From: Lewinella sp. IMCC34191
GTDB lineage: Bacteria > Bacteroidota > Bacteroidia > Chitinophagales > Saprospiraceae
Direction: 5' to 3'
Assembly (NCBI RefSeq): GCF_003390935.1
Contig: NZ_QNQZ01000001.1
Coordinates: 930,001-994,000 of the forward strand
Length of the DNA stretch: 64,000 nucleotides
Notes under the pieces: model-generated
The model's database searches: none
Seen by the model: only the letters and a program-made list of their open reading frames with translations
Told to the model about the DNA's origin: nothing
Translations under genes and position numbers: made by a program
Part shown: positions 51,956 to 61,417 of the stretch, one piece after another
How the letters are laid out: every line of letters starts with the position of its first letter
Position numbering within the stretch: position 1 is the first letter of the stretch

Positions 51956-54154
51956 ATGCTCGGATTTACGTATTACCGACAGTTTGAGGAGATGGATTGC
52001 GGGGCGGCTTGTCTGCGCATGATCGCCCGGGCGCACGGTGAGGATTACGATCTGGAACAGATGCGGGAGCGGACCGGCCTAAGTCGCCAGGGCGTGAGTC
52101 TGCTGGGTATCAGTGAAGGGGCCGAGAGCATTGGTCTCCAATCCCTGGCCCTTCCGGTCAGCCTGCAGCAGATGGAGGAAGAAATCCCCCTCCCCTGCAT
52201 CCTTCCCTGGAATGGCGATCACTTTGTCGTGCTGTATCGGGTTACGGACGGCATCTTCCACGTGGCCGATCCGGATCCAACCGTTGAAAAGGTAGAATAC
52301 GATAGGATGCACTTCGTGGAAGGCTGGTCGACGGCCTTAACGGAGGATGGGCAGTACCAGGGAAATGTGCTCGTCCTGGAACCTACCCCGGCCTTCCGGC
52401 AGCGGGAGCGGGTCGGCAACGGCGAGAGTACGCTGCGGTACATTATGCAGTACGTGCTGAATTACGGCAGGCTGCTAACCAATGTAGGGATCGGACTGGT
52501 GTTGGGCTTGTTACTGCAGTTGGCGATGCCCTTCCTGCTCAAGAGCATGGTCGACTTCGGCATCGTGTTGAACGACCCAAACTTCGTCTGGTTGGTCGTA
52601 ATCGCCCAAGGCGTTCTGATGCTCACGATGGTATTACTCGCCGCCTTCCGACAGTACGCAACCACTCACGTGGGAGCTCGGGTGGATGTCAGCCTGGTGA
52701 GTGATTACATTAGTAAACTGACGCGGCTACCGCTCGAGTTCTTCGATAGCCGCAGCCGAGGGGACATCTTTCAGCGACTGACGGATCACGAGCGACTGCG
52801 TGATTTCATGACCGGTACGAATGTATTGCGGGTATTCAACCTCCTCAATTTCGTGGCTTTCGCGACGATCCTGGCCTTCTGGAACCTGACCATCTTCCTG
52901 GTTTTTCTATTGGGTACCCTTTTGAGCTTCGGATGGGTTGCCTATCTGCAGCGATACCGCCGCGACCTGGACTTTCGGTTTTTTGAGGAATCCGCGAGAA
53001 ACAAAGAGCAGTTGATGGAGATCATCGACGGCATCGAAGAGATCAAGCAGAACGATGCCGCTCGCCAAAAGCGCTGGGCCTGGGAGCGCAAACGCGCCTC
53101 CCTGTACCGCACCCAACTGCGGCTATCCAAACTGGAACAACTGCAGCGGACGGGCGGAACCGTATTCGACACCCTGAAGAACCTGAGCATCACCCTCATT
53201 GCCGCGCTTGCCGTAGTGGACGGCACGCTCAGCATCGGAGCCTTGGTGGCCATCCACTACATCCTGGCACAGCTGAATAGCCCAATTGAAGACCTCAGCG
53301 AGTTCTTCCGCGGCTACCAGGACAGTTCCATCAGTCTGGAACGCATGAACGAAATCTACCGCAAAGAGGACGAGTACGCCGGCACCGAAAAGCGACTGCA
53401 CGTCATACCGGACGATGGCACACTACGGGTACGCAATCTTAATTTCCGGTACAGCGCCCCGGCGGCGGTACCGGTACTTGATGGCGTGAACGCCACCTTC
53501 CCCGCCGGCAAGGTGACGGCTATCGTAGGGGCATCGGGTAGCGGTAAGTCTACCCTACTCAAACTGTTGCTGGGCTTCTACCAGCCGGAAAGTGGTGAGG
53601 TGCTCGTGGGCGAAACCAATCTGCAACGCATCGATGCGACCTTCTGGCGCCGCAACATTGGCGTGGTGAGTCAGGACGGCTTCATTTTTAGCGACACCGT
53701 GGCCCGTAACATCGTTCTCGGTGACGAGGCCGTTGATGAGCACCGGCTCCTTCGCGCGGTACAGGTCGCGCAGATCGCGCGGATCATCGAACGGCTGCCG
53801 GAGGGTTATCAGACCCGTATAGGCTCGAGTGGACTGAGCCTGAGTAAGGGAGAGCAACAGCGCATCCTGCTGGCGCGGGCGATCTACCATCAGCCGCGTT
53901 ACGTCTTCCTGGACGAGCCGACCAGCGGGCTGGATGCCTTCACCGAGGTAACCATTATGGACAATCTCTTCGAGCACCTCAGCGGATCCACTATCGTGAT
54001 CGTTGCCCACCGATATTCCACCTTCGAGCAAGCCGACCACATCATCGTGGTCGAGGAGGGTAAGATAGTAGAGCACGGCAGCCACAAGAAACTGATGGAA
54101 AAGCGGGACAACTATTTCCGCCTCGTCAAGAATCAAACCCTGCTCGGTAGCTAG
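51956..54154 (+). CDS. Peptidase-domain (C39) ABC exporter
   Basis: 732 aa, three fused parts. An N-terminal C39 double-glycine peptidase with Cys15 (MDCGAACL), His89 (GDHFVVLY) and Asp105 (ADPDP), complete for catalysis. A six-helix membrane domain (about 165-440). A nucleotide-binding domain with GASGSGKST (about 525-533), LSLSKGEQQRI signature (about 625-635) and VFLDEPTSGLD (about 650-660). Such exporters cut the leader after Gly-Gly and export a bacteriocin-like peptide. No short Gly-Gly peptide gene is visible nearby. The HlyD partner starts 2 bases after the stop. Confidence 0.92.
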   Translation: MLGFTYYRQFEEMDCGAACLRMIARAHGEDYDLEQMRERTGLSRQGVSLLGISEGAESIGLQSLALPVSLQQMEEEIPLPCILPWNGDHFVVLYRVTDGIFHVADPDPTVEKVEYDRMHFVEGWSTALTEDGQYQGNVLVLEPTPAFRQRERVGNGESTLRYIMQYVLNYGRLLTNVGIGLVLGLLLQLAMPFLLKSMVDFGIVLNDPNFVWLVVIAQGVLMLTMVLLAAFRQYATTHVGARVDVSLVSDYISKLTRLPLEFFDSRSRGDIFQRLTDHERLRDFMTGTNVLRVFNLLNFVAFATILAFWNLTIFLVFLLGTLLSFGWVAYLQRYRRDLDFRFFEESARNKEQLMEIIDGIEEIKQNDAARQKRWAWERKRASLYRTQLRLSKLEQLQRTGGTVFDTLKNLSITLIAALAVVDGTLSIGALVAIHYILAQLNSPIEDLSEFFRGYQDSSISLERMNEIYRKEDEYAGTEKRLHVIPDDGTLRVRNLNFRYSAPAAVPVLDGVNATFPAGKVTAIVGASGSGKSTLLKLLLGFYQPESGEVLVGETNLQRIDATFWRRNIGVVSQDGFIFSDTVARNIVLGDEAVDEHRLLRAVQVAQIARIIERLPEGYQTRIGSSGLSLSKGEQQRILLARAIYHQPRYVFLDEPTSGLDAFTEVTIMDNLFEHLSGSTIVIVAHRYSTFEQADHIIVVEEGKIVEHGSHKKLMEKRDNYFRLVKNQTLLGS

Positions 54155-54156
54155 CC

Positions 54157-55410
54157 ATGCGTGTACAACGGTCACAGGAGGTGGAGGAAATCATCGGCAC
54201 CCCGGCAAGTTGGCTGACGCGCAACGGCACCTGGGTACTGGCGGCAGTGACCCTGTCGCTGACGCTGCTCGCTTCCTTCTACAGCTACCCCACCACCGTG
54301 TCCGGTGATCTTCTTCTAACCACGGTGGATCCACCCCGCCAACTCGCGGCCCGACAAGACATTGAAATCCAGCGGGTACTCGTTGCCGACGGCGAAGAAG
54401 TAGAGGCCGGACAATTTATATTAGTCGCCAAGCAGGGATCCGTGAAGTGGGAACATGTGCAGTACGTGGACGAACAGCTGATTGCCATCGACAGCGCTAG
54501 AGCCGATAACTTGGTCGACCTCAAGATACCTACTACCTTGACATTAGGAAGTTTACAAGATGCCGTTTACACCTTCTTAGACCGCCAGGAGCTGTACCGC
54601 AGCCTCCGGGGTCGGCGCCTCGAGCAGTACACGACGCGGGAGTTACAGGAAAAAATTACCACGGCCGATCGCAGCGTGGAGAGCATGCAAGCCGAAGGGG
54701 AAGAACTGCAACGCAGCCTGGAATTGGCGCGTGCCCAGCTCGAGCAGGAGGAAGGACTTGCCACCAATGGCACCCGCTATACCGAGCGGATCAACGCCGC
54801 CCGCCGCCGTGCGGAAAGGGCGGAGGAAGCTTTGCAAAGTCACTACGCGAATTTGCGGGCCGCCCGTTTCGAGATCGAAATGATGCGGAACCAAATCGAC
54901 GCATACCGTTCGGGTAAACAGGGAAGCTCCGAGGAGGCAGGTAAACAGCTCCTCCAGGCCTATGAGGACCTCGCGGCAGCCGTAGCCACCTGGAATCGCA
55001 ATTTCACGACCACTAGCCCAGTGTCCGGAACGGTGGTCCTCAATCCGGCCATCACGGAAGACAGCCACGTTCCGGAAGGGGAATTGCTGGCGACCGTTTT
55101 TCCACTAAACGCGGGAAGTACACTCGGACGCGTGGAAGTCGATGTGTTAGGTAGCGGACGGCTGGAAATCGGCCAGCGCGTCGTCATTGAATTCCCCAAG
55201 TGGCCGGCCCTATCCTACGGAACGGTAGCGGGCCGGATAGATGAGATCGGCCTAGTGCCAGTGGACGGTAAGGTACCCGTGCTCGTTTCTTTCCCGCAGG
55301 GACTGGTGACCAGCACCGGTTTTACGATATCTCCCGAACCCTTTCTGCGGGGCGAAGCGAGCATAATTATCGACAAGCGCCCCCTGATCCGACGGTTGCT
55401 GGGTTTTTAA
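54157..55410 (+). CDS. HlyD-family membrane fusion protein
   Basis: 417 aa adaptor linking the inner-membrane ABC exporter to an outer-membrane channel. One membrane helix (about 25-47), a barrel-sandwich start LAARQDIEIQRVLVADGEEVEAGQFILV (key pattern V-x2-G-x2-V-x2-G-x2-L at about 75-90), a long coiled coil (about 145-260), a returning lipoyl strand TSPVSGTVVLNP (about 287-298) and a beta-barrel domain. Its gene is 2 bases after the C39 exporter, forming the secretion pair. It ends 3 bases from the convergent radA stop, with no room for a cargo gene downstream. Confidence 0.88.
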   Translation: MRVQRSQEVEEIIGTPASWLTRNGTWVLAAVTLSLTLLASFYSYPTTVSGDLLLTTVDPPRQLAARQDIEIQRVLVADGEEVEAGQFILVAKQGSVKWEHVQYVDEQLIAIDSARADNLVDLKIPTTLTLGSLQDAVYTFLDRQELYRSLRGRRLEQYTTRELQEKITTADRSVESMQAEGEELQRSLELARAQLEQEEGLATNGTRYTERINAARRRAERAEEALQSHYANLRAARFEIEMMRNQIDAYRSGKQGSSEEAGKQLLQAYEDLAAAVATWNRNFTTTSPVSGTVVLNPAITEDSHVPEGELLATVFPLNAGSTLGRVEVDVLGSGRLEIGQRVVIEFPKWPALSYGTVAGRIDEIGLVPVDGKVPVLVSFPQGLVTSTGFTISPEPFLRGEASIIIDKRPLIRRLLGF

Positions 55411-55413
55411 TTG

Positions 55414-56823
55414 TCAAGCAATCAGGTCGTCGTACAGTTCCCGCACGGTGGAAACGGTATGTATACGGATGCTGTAGCGGTCAGGATCGAGGCCCTTCAC
55501 GTTATATTTACTGACATAGATTCCCCGGAAACCGAGCCGGTCGGCCTCCTGGATCCGCTGCTCGATGCGGGTCACCGCCCGGATTTCCCCGCTCAACCCT
55601 ACCTCACCGGCAAAACACAGCTCCGGGGAAATACTGACATCCTGCGCCGACGAAAGCAGCGCCGCGATGATGGACAGATCGATGGCGGGATCGTCGACCC
55701 GAAGGCCGCCCGCGATATTCAGGAATACGTCCTGGTTACCCAGTGACAGGCCGGCCCGTTTCTCGAGTACGGCAAGTAACATCGAAAGCCGGCGTAAATC
55801 GAATCCGGTCGCTGACCGCTGCGGGTTACCGTAGACCGCCGCGCTGACCAATGCCTGCACCTCGATCAACATGGGCCGCATCCCTTCCAGTGTCGCACAG
55901 ATCGCCGATCCGGATAGGTTTTCGTCGCGCTCGCTGAGGAGCAATTCGCTGGGATTGCTCACTTCCCGTAAGCCGCTGGCATCCATTTGGTAAATTCCCA
56001 GCTCGTCGGTCGAGCCAAAGCGGTTCTTCAGGGTACGCAGGATGCGGTAGGTGTAATTGCGATCGCCCTCGAACTGGAGCACCGCGTCTACAATGTGTTC
56101 CAGGAGCTTAGGTCCCGCGATGCTACCTTCTTTGGTGATGTGGCCGATTAGGAAAACGGGGATGCCGCTTTCCTTGGCGAAACGCTGCAGTTCCGCCGCG
56201 CACTCCCTTACCTGGCTGACCGTACCGGCCATGCTTTCCACGTGCGGGCTTGCCAGCGTCTGAATGGAATCGGCGATTAGCAGATCTGGCTTAAGCGTCG
56301 CGGCGTGTTTAAGCAGCTTATCGGTATTCGTTTCGGTCAGGAGGTAGCAGTTTTCGGTTGACCCGCCTAGCCGGTCCGCCCGCATCTTGATTTGCTCCTC
56401 GCTTTCCTCTCCGCTGATATACAGCACCCTTTTGCCCAGCCGGAGAGCCAATTGCAGGAGCAAGGTCGACTTACCGATACCGGGCTGTCCGCCGAAGAGA
56501 ACGATGCTGCCGGGTACGATGCCTCCCCCGAGAACGCGGTTGAGCTCCTTGTCCGGGGCGACCATCCGTTCGACTTCTCCGGCGGTGACTTCATTGAGGG
56601 GTACGGGTTTCGGTCCCCGACCAATCGGGCCGGCGCTGACGGCCGATGTACCGTTGCCGACGGTGCGCCAGTCGGGCTTATGCTCCAGTCGGTCGTTTTT
56701 GGTCTTGACCACCTTTTCTTCTACAAGCGTATTCCAGGCTTTACAGGACGGACACTGCCCCATCCACTTCGGACTTTCGGCTCCACAATTTGTACAGAAG
56801 AAGGCAACTTTGACTTTGGCCAT
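55414..56823 (-). CDS. radA: DNA repair protein RadA
   Basis: 469 aa, RecA-like branch-migration helicase. The N-terminal zinc finger is CTNCGAESPKWMGQCPSC (about 10-27), Walker A is GGQPGIGKST (about 114-123), the RadA-specific KNRFG motif lies near residue 266, and the C-terminal half is Lon-like (GLSGEIRAVTR near 418). Length and order are standard. The putative -7 region upstream reads TATATTCG (about 56855-56862 on the minus strand), one mismatch from TAnnTTTG. Confidence 0.94.
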   Translation of the reverse strand: MAKVKVAFFCTNCGAESPKWMGQCPSCKAWNTLVEEKVVKTKNDRLEHKPDWRTVGNGTSAVSAGPIGRGPKPVPLNEVTAGEVERMVAPDKELNRVLGGGIVPGSIVLFGGQPGIGKSTLLLQLALRLGKRVLYISGEESEEQIKMRADRLGGSTENCYLLTETNTDKLLKHAATLKPDLLIADSIQTLASPHVESMAGTVSQVRECAAELQRFAKESGIPVFLIGHITKEGSIAGPKLLEHIVDAVLQFEGDRNYTYRILRTLKNRFGSTDELGIYQMDASGLREVSNPSELLLSERDENLSGSAICATLEGMRPMLIEVQALVSAAVYGNPQRSATGFDLRRLSMLLAVLEKRAGLSLGNQDVFLNIAGGLRVDDPAIDLSIIAALLSSAQDVSISPELCFAGEVGLSGEIRAVTRIEQRIQEADRLGFRGIYVSKYNVKGLDPDRYSIRIHTVSTVRELYDDLIA

Positions 56824-56878
56824 AAGGTGTTATAGATAGCTGTGAATCGAGTCCGCGAATATAAAACATTTTGTTTTA

Positions 56879-57784
56879 TCAGGCCTTGCTGCGGCCGATA
56901 ATCACCACTCCCGCTATGATGCAACCCGCCCCCGCAGCCTGTAGGTAGGTCATCACTTCGCCCAGGAAGTAGTACTCCAGGACAATGGTGGCCACCGGAC
57001 CGACGGCACCTACGATAGCGGCATCGCCGGCCCCGAGTCGTTTAATTCCTTCGGTGACCAAATAGCTCGGGATAACCGTGCAGAAGATAGCCATGACCGC
57101 CCCGTAAACGTACACCATATTCGGAAGCCCCAGTAGCGGCTCGCTGCTGATGGACACGTGACAAATAACCGCGATCGCCGACGTGGTAAGCGCCAGGCTG
57201 GTAAACCGCACGTTCCCCAGCCGGGGCGCCAGACGTCCACTGCCAATCACGTAGGTTGAATACAGAAAGCCACTTAGGAAAACCAGGGCGGCGCCGCGCA
57301 GGAAATTGGCATTATTCCCAAGATCCGAACCGCTAAACGCCACCATGATTCCTAAATAACAAAGGCCCGTAGCCGCCCACTGCACCGGGCGGATTTGGGT
57401 TCCGAACACGACTCGCTGCAGGATAAGCACCAGGGTCGGATACGTAAACAGAATGACGCGTTCCATGCCCGCTGATAAGTACTGCAAGCCGAGAAAGTCC
57501 GTGTAGCTGGCCAAATAATACCCCACTACGCCGAGAATGACGATGGTGACCCAGTCGCGAACCGTCATTTCCGCCCGCTCCCCCCGCTTCCCGCTTTTGA
57601 AGTAGCCGATGAGGAGGAATATGGGGAGGGAAAAGATCATGCGCAAACCGAGCAGGCTGATGCTGCTGACCTCATACTGGTAGGCAAGCTTAATGATTAC
57701 GCCCTTGCAGCTAAATAGCACCGCGCCCAGCAACAAGCACAGGAGACCGATGGTGCGGGCACTAAGCGGGGGAGAATTACGCAT
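56879..57784 (-). CDS. EamA/DMT-family transporter
   Basis: 301 aa with ten membrane helices in two five-helix EamA repeats (about 10-145 and 160-295). Members export or import small metabolites such as amino acids, nucleotide sugars or drugs. Typical end-of-repeat sequences are PTLVLILQRVVFG (about 130-142) and VGPVATIVLEYYFLGE (about 262-277). No substrate clue in the sequence or neighbours. Confidence 0.85.
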   Translation of the reverse strand: MRNSPPLSARTIGLLCLLLGAVLFSCKGVIIKLAYQYEVSSISLLGLRMIFSLPIFLLIGYFKSGKRGERAEMTVRDWVTIVILGVVGYYLASYTDFLGLQYLSAGMERVILFTYPTLVLILQRVVFGTQIRPVQWAATGLCYLGIMVAFSGSDLGNNANFLRGAALVFLSGFLYSTYVIGSGRLAPRLGNVRFTSLALTTSAIAVICHVSISSEPLLGLPNMVYVYGAVMAIFCTVIPSYLVTEGIKRLGAGDAAIVGAVGPVATIVLEYYFLGEVMTYLQAAGAGCIIAGVVIIGRSKA

Positions 57785-57851
57785 GCCTGCAAAGGTCGCA
57801 CGCCGAATAAAGCGAATAAAGCGTGATATGCAGTGAATTACAACCCGTGAG

Positions 57852-58577
57852 TTAGTGGGCCGTCAGGTAGGCCACCCCCATACCGGCCACGATAATTAGA
57901 AACTTTCGAATGGATATGCCGTGGCTGTGGGAGCCGTCCGCCTCGAAGAGAATGGTCGTGGAGATGTGCAGAAAACTACCGACCACCAAGGCGAGGATGC
58001 GGGCCCGCCAGACCGGGTCTATGCTGAGTAACTCCCCCAGCACCGCGCCCGCCGGCGTCAGCAGACCGAAAACGGCCAGGCAGACCCAAATAACGGGCCG
58101 CCCGTACCCGGAACCGCGTAGCAACAGGGCCAGCGCAAAGGCCGCCGGTAGCTTATGCAGGACGATCCCGAACAGTAGATGCTCGCTGTGATGGTAAGCT
58201 TTGCCGGCAACTTCCACGCCCGTCCCCAGGGGTAAGCCTTCCAGCAGCGCGTGTAAGCCCAGGCCGATCATTACACGGAGCGCGAATCCCAGACCTACTC
58301 CTTTGTGGGCGTGAACGTGCCCGTGCTCCACCCCCTGGCTGAATCCTTCCAGCAACAGTTGGATGAAGAAACCCATCAGTAGCCACAGCCCAACGCCGGA
58401 CACCGGCGTTCCAAATACTTCCGGGATGAGTTCCAGCGCGGCGATTCCGAGTAAGTATGCCCCGCTGAACGAAAGCAGACTGGGCAAGAGCGTCCGGTAG
58501 CGCTCGCTTCCCACAATTGCCAGCGCTCCGCCGAGCAGCGCGCTGAATAGTAGGAGAGCATATTGCCAAAGAACCAT
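57852..58577 (-). CDS. ZIP-family metal transporter
   Basis: 241 aa from the ATG at 58577 (MVLWQYALLL); the 21 extra codons of the longer frame would overlap the PAP2 gene. About eight membrane helices. The metal loop EHGHVHAHKG (about 84-93) is His-rich; helix IV/V signatures are GLGLHALLEGLPLGTG (about 108-123) and FGIVLHKLPAAFALAL (about 136-151), with HK-P in place of H-N-x-P-E, a ZIP variant common in Bacteroidota. Probably zinc import. It differs clearly from the GufA/ZupT-like ZIP at 9766. Confidence 0.83.
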   Translation of the reverse strand: MVLWQYALLLFSALLGGALAIVGSERYRTLLPSLLSFSGAYLLGIAALELIPEVFGTPVSGVGLWLLMGFFIQLLLEGFSQGVEHGHVHAHKGVGLGFALRVMIGLGLHALLEGLPLGTGVEVAGKAYHHSEHLLFGIVLHKLPAAFALALLLRGSGYGRPVIWVCLAVFGLLTPAGAVLGELLSIDPVWRARILALVVGSFLHISTTILFEADGSHSHGISIRKFLIIVAGMGVAYLTAH

Positions 58578-58624
58578 AGGTGGGTAGTAAAACCAGGAGT
58601 GACTGCAAACGTCCGAATACCGGA

Positions 58625-59176
58625 TTAGGTTATCGCCCACCTGCCCGCCAAACGTCGGTAAAGGAGGAACCCGAGGATAGCAATACCCGTACCCAGCAGG
58701 GCACCGGCCAGAATGTCACCCGGGAAATGTTTTCCAACGTACACCTGCGCCAGGGAGATCGATAAGGCCCAGGCAAACCAGGCTAGTCGCCAGTACCATT
58801 TCCGTACAAAGGTGAGCATAAGCAAGGTTGCCACCGCGAAATGATTGGTAGCGTGATTAGAGGGAAAGCTCAGTTTTCCCCCGCAACCCACCAGTACCCT
58901 CACTTCACCCGCTAGTGACTCGGTCGCGCAGGGGCGAATCCGACCTACCCACGGTTTGATCACCGAAGCGGCCAGCTGATCGGCTACGGCAATGACGGCC
59001 CCGATGCACAGCAACAGGTACAGTGTCTTACGGTAACCATATCGGTTCCAAAGTAAGTAGGTCACCAACATATAAAGGGGCAACCAAGTCAGCTTATCGC
59101 GGTAAACCGGCAGGACGGCGTCGAAAATAGGATTAGCTATATCCTGGTTCAAAAATTCGAAGATGCTTGCTTCCAT
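58625..59176 (-). CDS. PAP2-superfamily phosphatase
   Basis: 183 aa membrane phosphatase with five helices. The three acid-phosphatase motifs are present: KPWVGRIRP (about 74-82), PSNHATNH (about 104-111, usually PSGH) and KHFPGDILAG (about 149-158, with the catalytic His and Asp). The family dephosphorylates undecaprenyl pyrophosphate, phosphatidate or lipid A. It is followed by the ZIP gene and preceded by the lamin-tail gene (6 bases), so the three form an operon. Confidence 0.86.
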   Translation of the reverse strand: MEASIFEFLNQDIANPIFDAVLPVYRDKLTWLPLYMLVTYLLWNRYGYRKTLYLLLCIGAVIAVADQLAASVIKPWVGRIRPCATESLAGEVRVLVGCGGKLSFPSNHATNHFAVATLLMLTFVRKWYWRLAWFAWALSISLAQVYVGKHFPGDILAGALLGTGIAILGFLLYRRLAGRWAIT

Positions 59177-59182
59177 AGGTGA

Positions 59183-60829
59183 TCAGCCGGCCAATATGCC
59201 CACGAGTTTGTTTTGGAAACGATCACCGTCGGGCGAGAAGGTTTCGATCAAAAGTACGTATGCCCCTACCGGTTGCAGGCGGCCGGCCTCATCCTTGCCA
59301 TCCCAGAAGAGGCTGCCGGACCGGGCTAGCAAGGCAACGCGGGTCATCGTACGAATCAGGTGGCCGGCCGCGTCAAACACCCGCACAGTAGCCTGAAGCC
59401 CGGGCCGGCCGGCTCGGTAACCCAGTTCCAGACGATCCGGGAGTATTCCGCCCCGCGGGTCGAAGGAATCACTCACCAGGTAGAACGACGCGGAACCCTT
59501 TCCATCTTCCCCAACCTGCTGCGAGTTGGGCAGCGTAGGTGTTCCATAACCGACGGTTGACGCCGCCGAGTACCAGTTGTCCCGTTCCTGGGTAGGCCGG
59601 TCCGCGGCAAGCCGCTCCAGACTTACCCCTTCGGTGGGATTGAGGAGCTCATCGTGAAGATCGCCGGTGTAGTCGAAGGCATCGAGTACGGTCCCGTCCT
59701 CCGCTAACAGGGTGATGTTTCCCCGTTCATTGGGAAGGCTAGGCAGATTGGTTTCTATTATGGCCGACACACTGGCTCGGGGGAAGAATTGCCGAACGTG
59801 GTTGGTGTCGGCGGTTAAGACGGCGAGTTGTCCAGGCCGAAGAATATAGGAGGCGACCACTGGCTTAGGGGCACCGACGGCGAATGTGTTGTCTACCGAT
59901 ATACCCTGCAGTTGGATGGCCAAGAGGGAGTTGTTCAGTATTTCCACGTAGTCTCCTCCCCCCGGTACGGGGTCGAAAAGCACTTCGTTGATCAGCAAAT
60001 CCCGTGGACGCGGTGTACCGGGTCGCAATAGCTGGGTCGTGAAGGTATCCATGGCCATATTACCCGAACAATCCCGATAGCCCGGAAGGACTGCCAGCTC
60101 GTACACCCGACCCTCTTCCAGTCGTATAGCAAACTGATAGCCCTCCGCCGATCGTTCGGCCTGCACCGATTCTCCGTTAATCTCCACCAGCAGGCGGGAG
60201 AAATCATGAAGCGCGTCGTCAAATACGAGTGTAAAACCATCCTCGGCAATATCCACGCGGACAATCTTCGGCGGATCCGCATCCAACACCAGTCCATTAA
60301 CACTGTTGGTCTTCCCCGGGGTACCGCCCGAATCGGACCGGGTAGCCGTCCAGGAACCGGGACAAAGCGGATCGTCCAAACCATTGTATTCCAGACTATA
60401 ACCACCATTGTCCCGATTATCATCCCGATACCATTTTTCGGTGTAGCGGATCTCCGCAAGCGTGTCGCCCTCTACCATCAGCGTGATCACGTCTCCCGAA
60501 TTGGTCAGGCCGGGGAGGTCCATACCGGCTACCGGGATGCCAAGCTGGCGCCAGGCTGCTAGCGAGTCTGATGGTACGAGGACCAGGAAACTATCCGGTT
60601 GGAGAACATCGTTTTTACCTGCGCTCGCCGCCCTACCTCCGCTGGCGATGGCGATGGATTCCAGGGCGATGGGGATGGGGCCCGGGTTGAAGAGCTCGAT
60701 GTACTCGGTCCGGGGGAGCCCGCGCGAGGGCGTCGGGTCGGCCATGAATTCACTGATCAGCAGGTCCTGCCCGGAGAGTAAAACCGGCAGGAAGAGGAGA
60801 GAAAAGTGCGTAAAAAGCAGGCGAGCCAC
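59183..60829 (-). CDS. Secreted lamin-tail-domain protein with FlgD-like C-terminus
   Basis: 548 aa. A signal peptide (about 1-20, ending LLSGQ) leads to a first lamin-tail domain (about 22-165; LLISEFMADPTPS, EYIELFNPG), a beta-rich domain (about 175-275), a second lamin-tail domain (about 280-420; LLINEVLFDPVPGGGDYVEI) and a C-terminal FlgD-like Ig domain (about 470-548; GSLFWDGKDEAGRLQPVGAY). Secreted lamin-tail proteins are typical of Bacteroidota surface and gliding proteomes. The end is not a clear type IX secretion signal. A dispersed-repeat copy lies in the first lamin-tail loop. Confidence 0.82.
   Translation of the reverse strand: MARLLFTHFSLLFLPVLLSGQDLLISEFMADPTPSRGLPRTEYIELFNPGPIPIALESIAIASGGRAASAGKNDVLQPDSFLVLVPSDSLAAWRQLGIPVAGMDLPGLTNSGDVITLMVEGDTLAEIRYTEKWYRDDNRDNGGYSLEYNGLDDPLCPGSWTATRSDSGGTPGKTNSVNGLVLDADPPKIVRVDIAEDGFTLVFDDALHDFSRLLVEINGESVQAERSAEGYQFAIRLEEGRVYELAVLPGYRDCSGNMAMDTFTTQLLRPGTPRPRDLLINEVLFDPVPGGGDYVEILNNSLLAIQLQGISVDNTFAVGAPKPVVASYILRPGQLAVLTADTNHVRQFFPRASVSAIIETNLPSLPNERGNITLLAEDGTVLDAFDYTGDLHDELLNPTEGVSLERLAADRPTQERDNWYSAASTVGYGTPTLPNSQQVGEDGKGSASFYLVSDSFDPRGGILPDRLELGYRAGRPGLQATVRVFDAAGHLIRTMTRVALLARSGSLFWDGKDEAGRLQPVGAYVLLIETFSPDGDRFQNKLVGILAG
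60616..60632 (-). repeat. Copy of dispersed 17-bp repeat (inside the lamin-tail gene)
   Basis: GGCGGCGAGCGCAGGTA on the minus strand, identical to the copy at 27516-27532, encoding AASAGKN in a loop of the first lamin-tail domain. Confidence 0.6.
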
Positions 60830-60891
60830 CCGGCGAAGATAGAATTTACGCCGCAGGTGGCTGGTTATTAGGGTATGTAATAAAAAAATCT

Positions 60892-60899
60892 TACCTTTG
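60892..60899 (+). promoter_or_regulatory. Promoter for rpmE2 (-7 box TACCTTTG)
   Basis: Exact TAnnTTTG in TTACCTTTGC, a very typical Bacteroidota form, in an AT-rich stretch 22 bases before the L31 start. Confidence 0.65.
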
Positions 60900-60920
60900 C
60901 GCTCCTAAAATTAGAAAGCG

Positions 60921-61226
60921 ATGCAAAAGGAACTGCACCCCGAATCCTACCGTAAGGTTATCTTCCGTGATATCAACGCTAACGTGAGCTGGCTGGGCAA
61001 ATCCTGCGCCAAGACCCGCGACACCGATACCTTCGAAGACGGTAAGGAATACCCCCTGGTCAAACTGGAGATCTCCAGCGAGAGCCACCCGTTCTTCACC
61101 GGTAAGATGCAATTCGTCGACACCGCCGGACGGATCGACAAGTTCAACAAGAAATTCGGTAAGAGCCGCTTCGCCAAAAAGGTGGACGAGGAAGACAAGC
61201 CCGTCGAAGAGGCCAGCACCAAGTAA
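60921..61226 (+). CDS. rpmE2: 50S ribosomal protein L31, type B
   Basis: 101 aa. Type B L31 (no zinc-binding CxxC pair). HPESYRKVIFRDINANVSWL (key block at about 6-25), TFEDGKEYPLVKLEISSESHPFFTGK and the DTAGRIDKFNKKFG stretch (about 68-81) are diagnostic; an acidic C-terminal tail (DEEDKPVEEAS) is usual in Bacteroidota. It has its own promoter and terminator, and lies divergent from the lamin-tail gene. Confidence 0.95.
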   Translation: MQKELHPESYRKVIFRDINANVSWLGKSCAKTRDTDTFEDGKEYPLVKLEISSESHPFFTGKMQFVDTAGRIDKFNKKFGKSRFAKKVDEEDKPVEEASTK

Positions 61227-61250
61227 GGCAGCCTGTCCTTCAAAAATTAG

Positions 61251-61288
61251 AAAGCCCCGTAGTGCCGATTGGTGCTACGGGGCTTTTT
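61251..61288 (+). terminator. Rho-independent terminator after rpmE2
   Basis: AAAGCCCCGTAG (61251-61262) pairs perfectly with CTACGGGGCTTT (61275-61286), followed by TT. Likely also ends transcripts of the convergent lpd side. Confidence 0.88.
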
Positions 61289-61417
61289 GCGTGCGGGTGT
61301 AGTGCCCCCTGGTTCCTCGAGCGGTAGCTCGTGTGCCCAGGGGGCATGAAAGTAGAAGAGACATGTCGTCCCAGACCGTCGCCAGACCAGCTAGCGCTGG
61401 GCGGACGAGGGTTCAGG

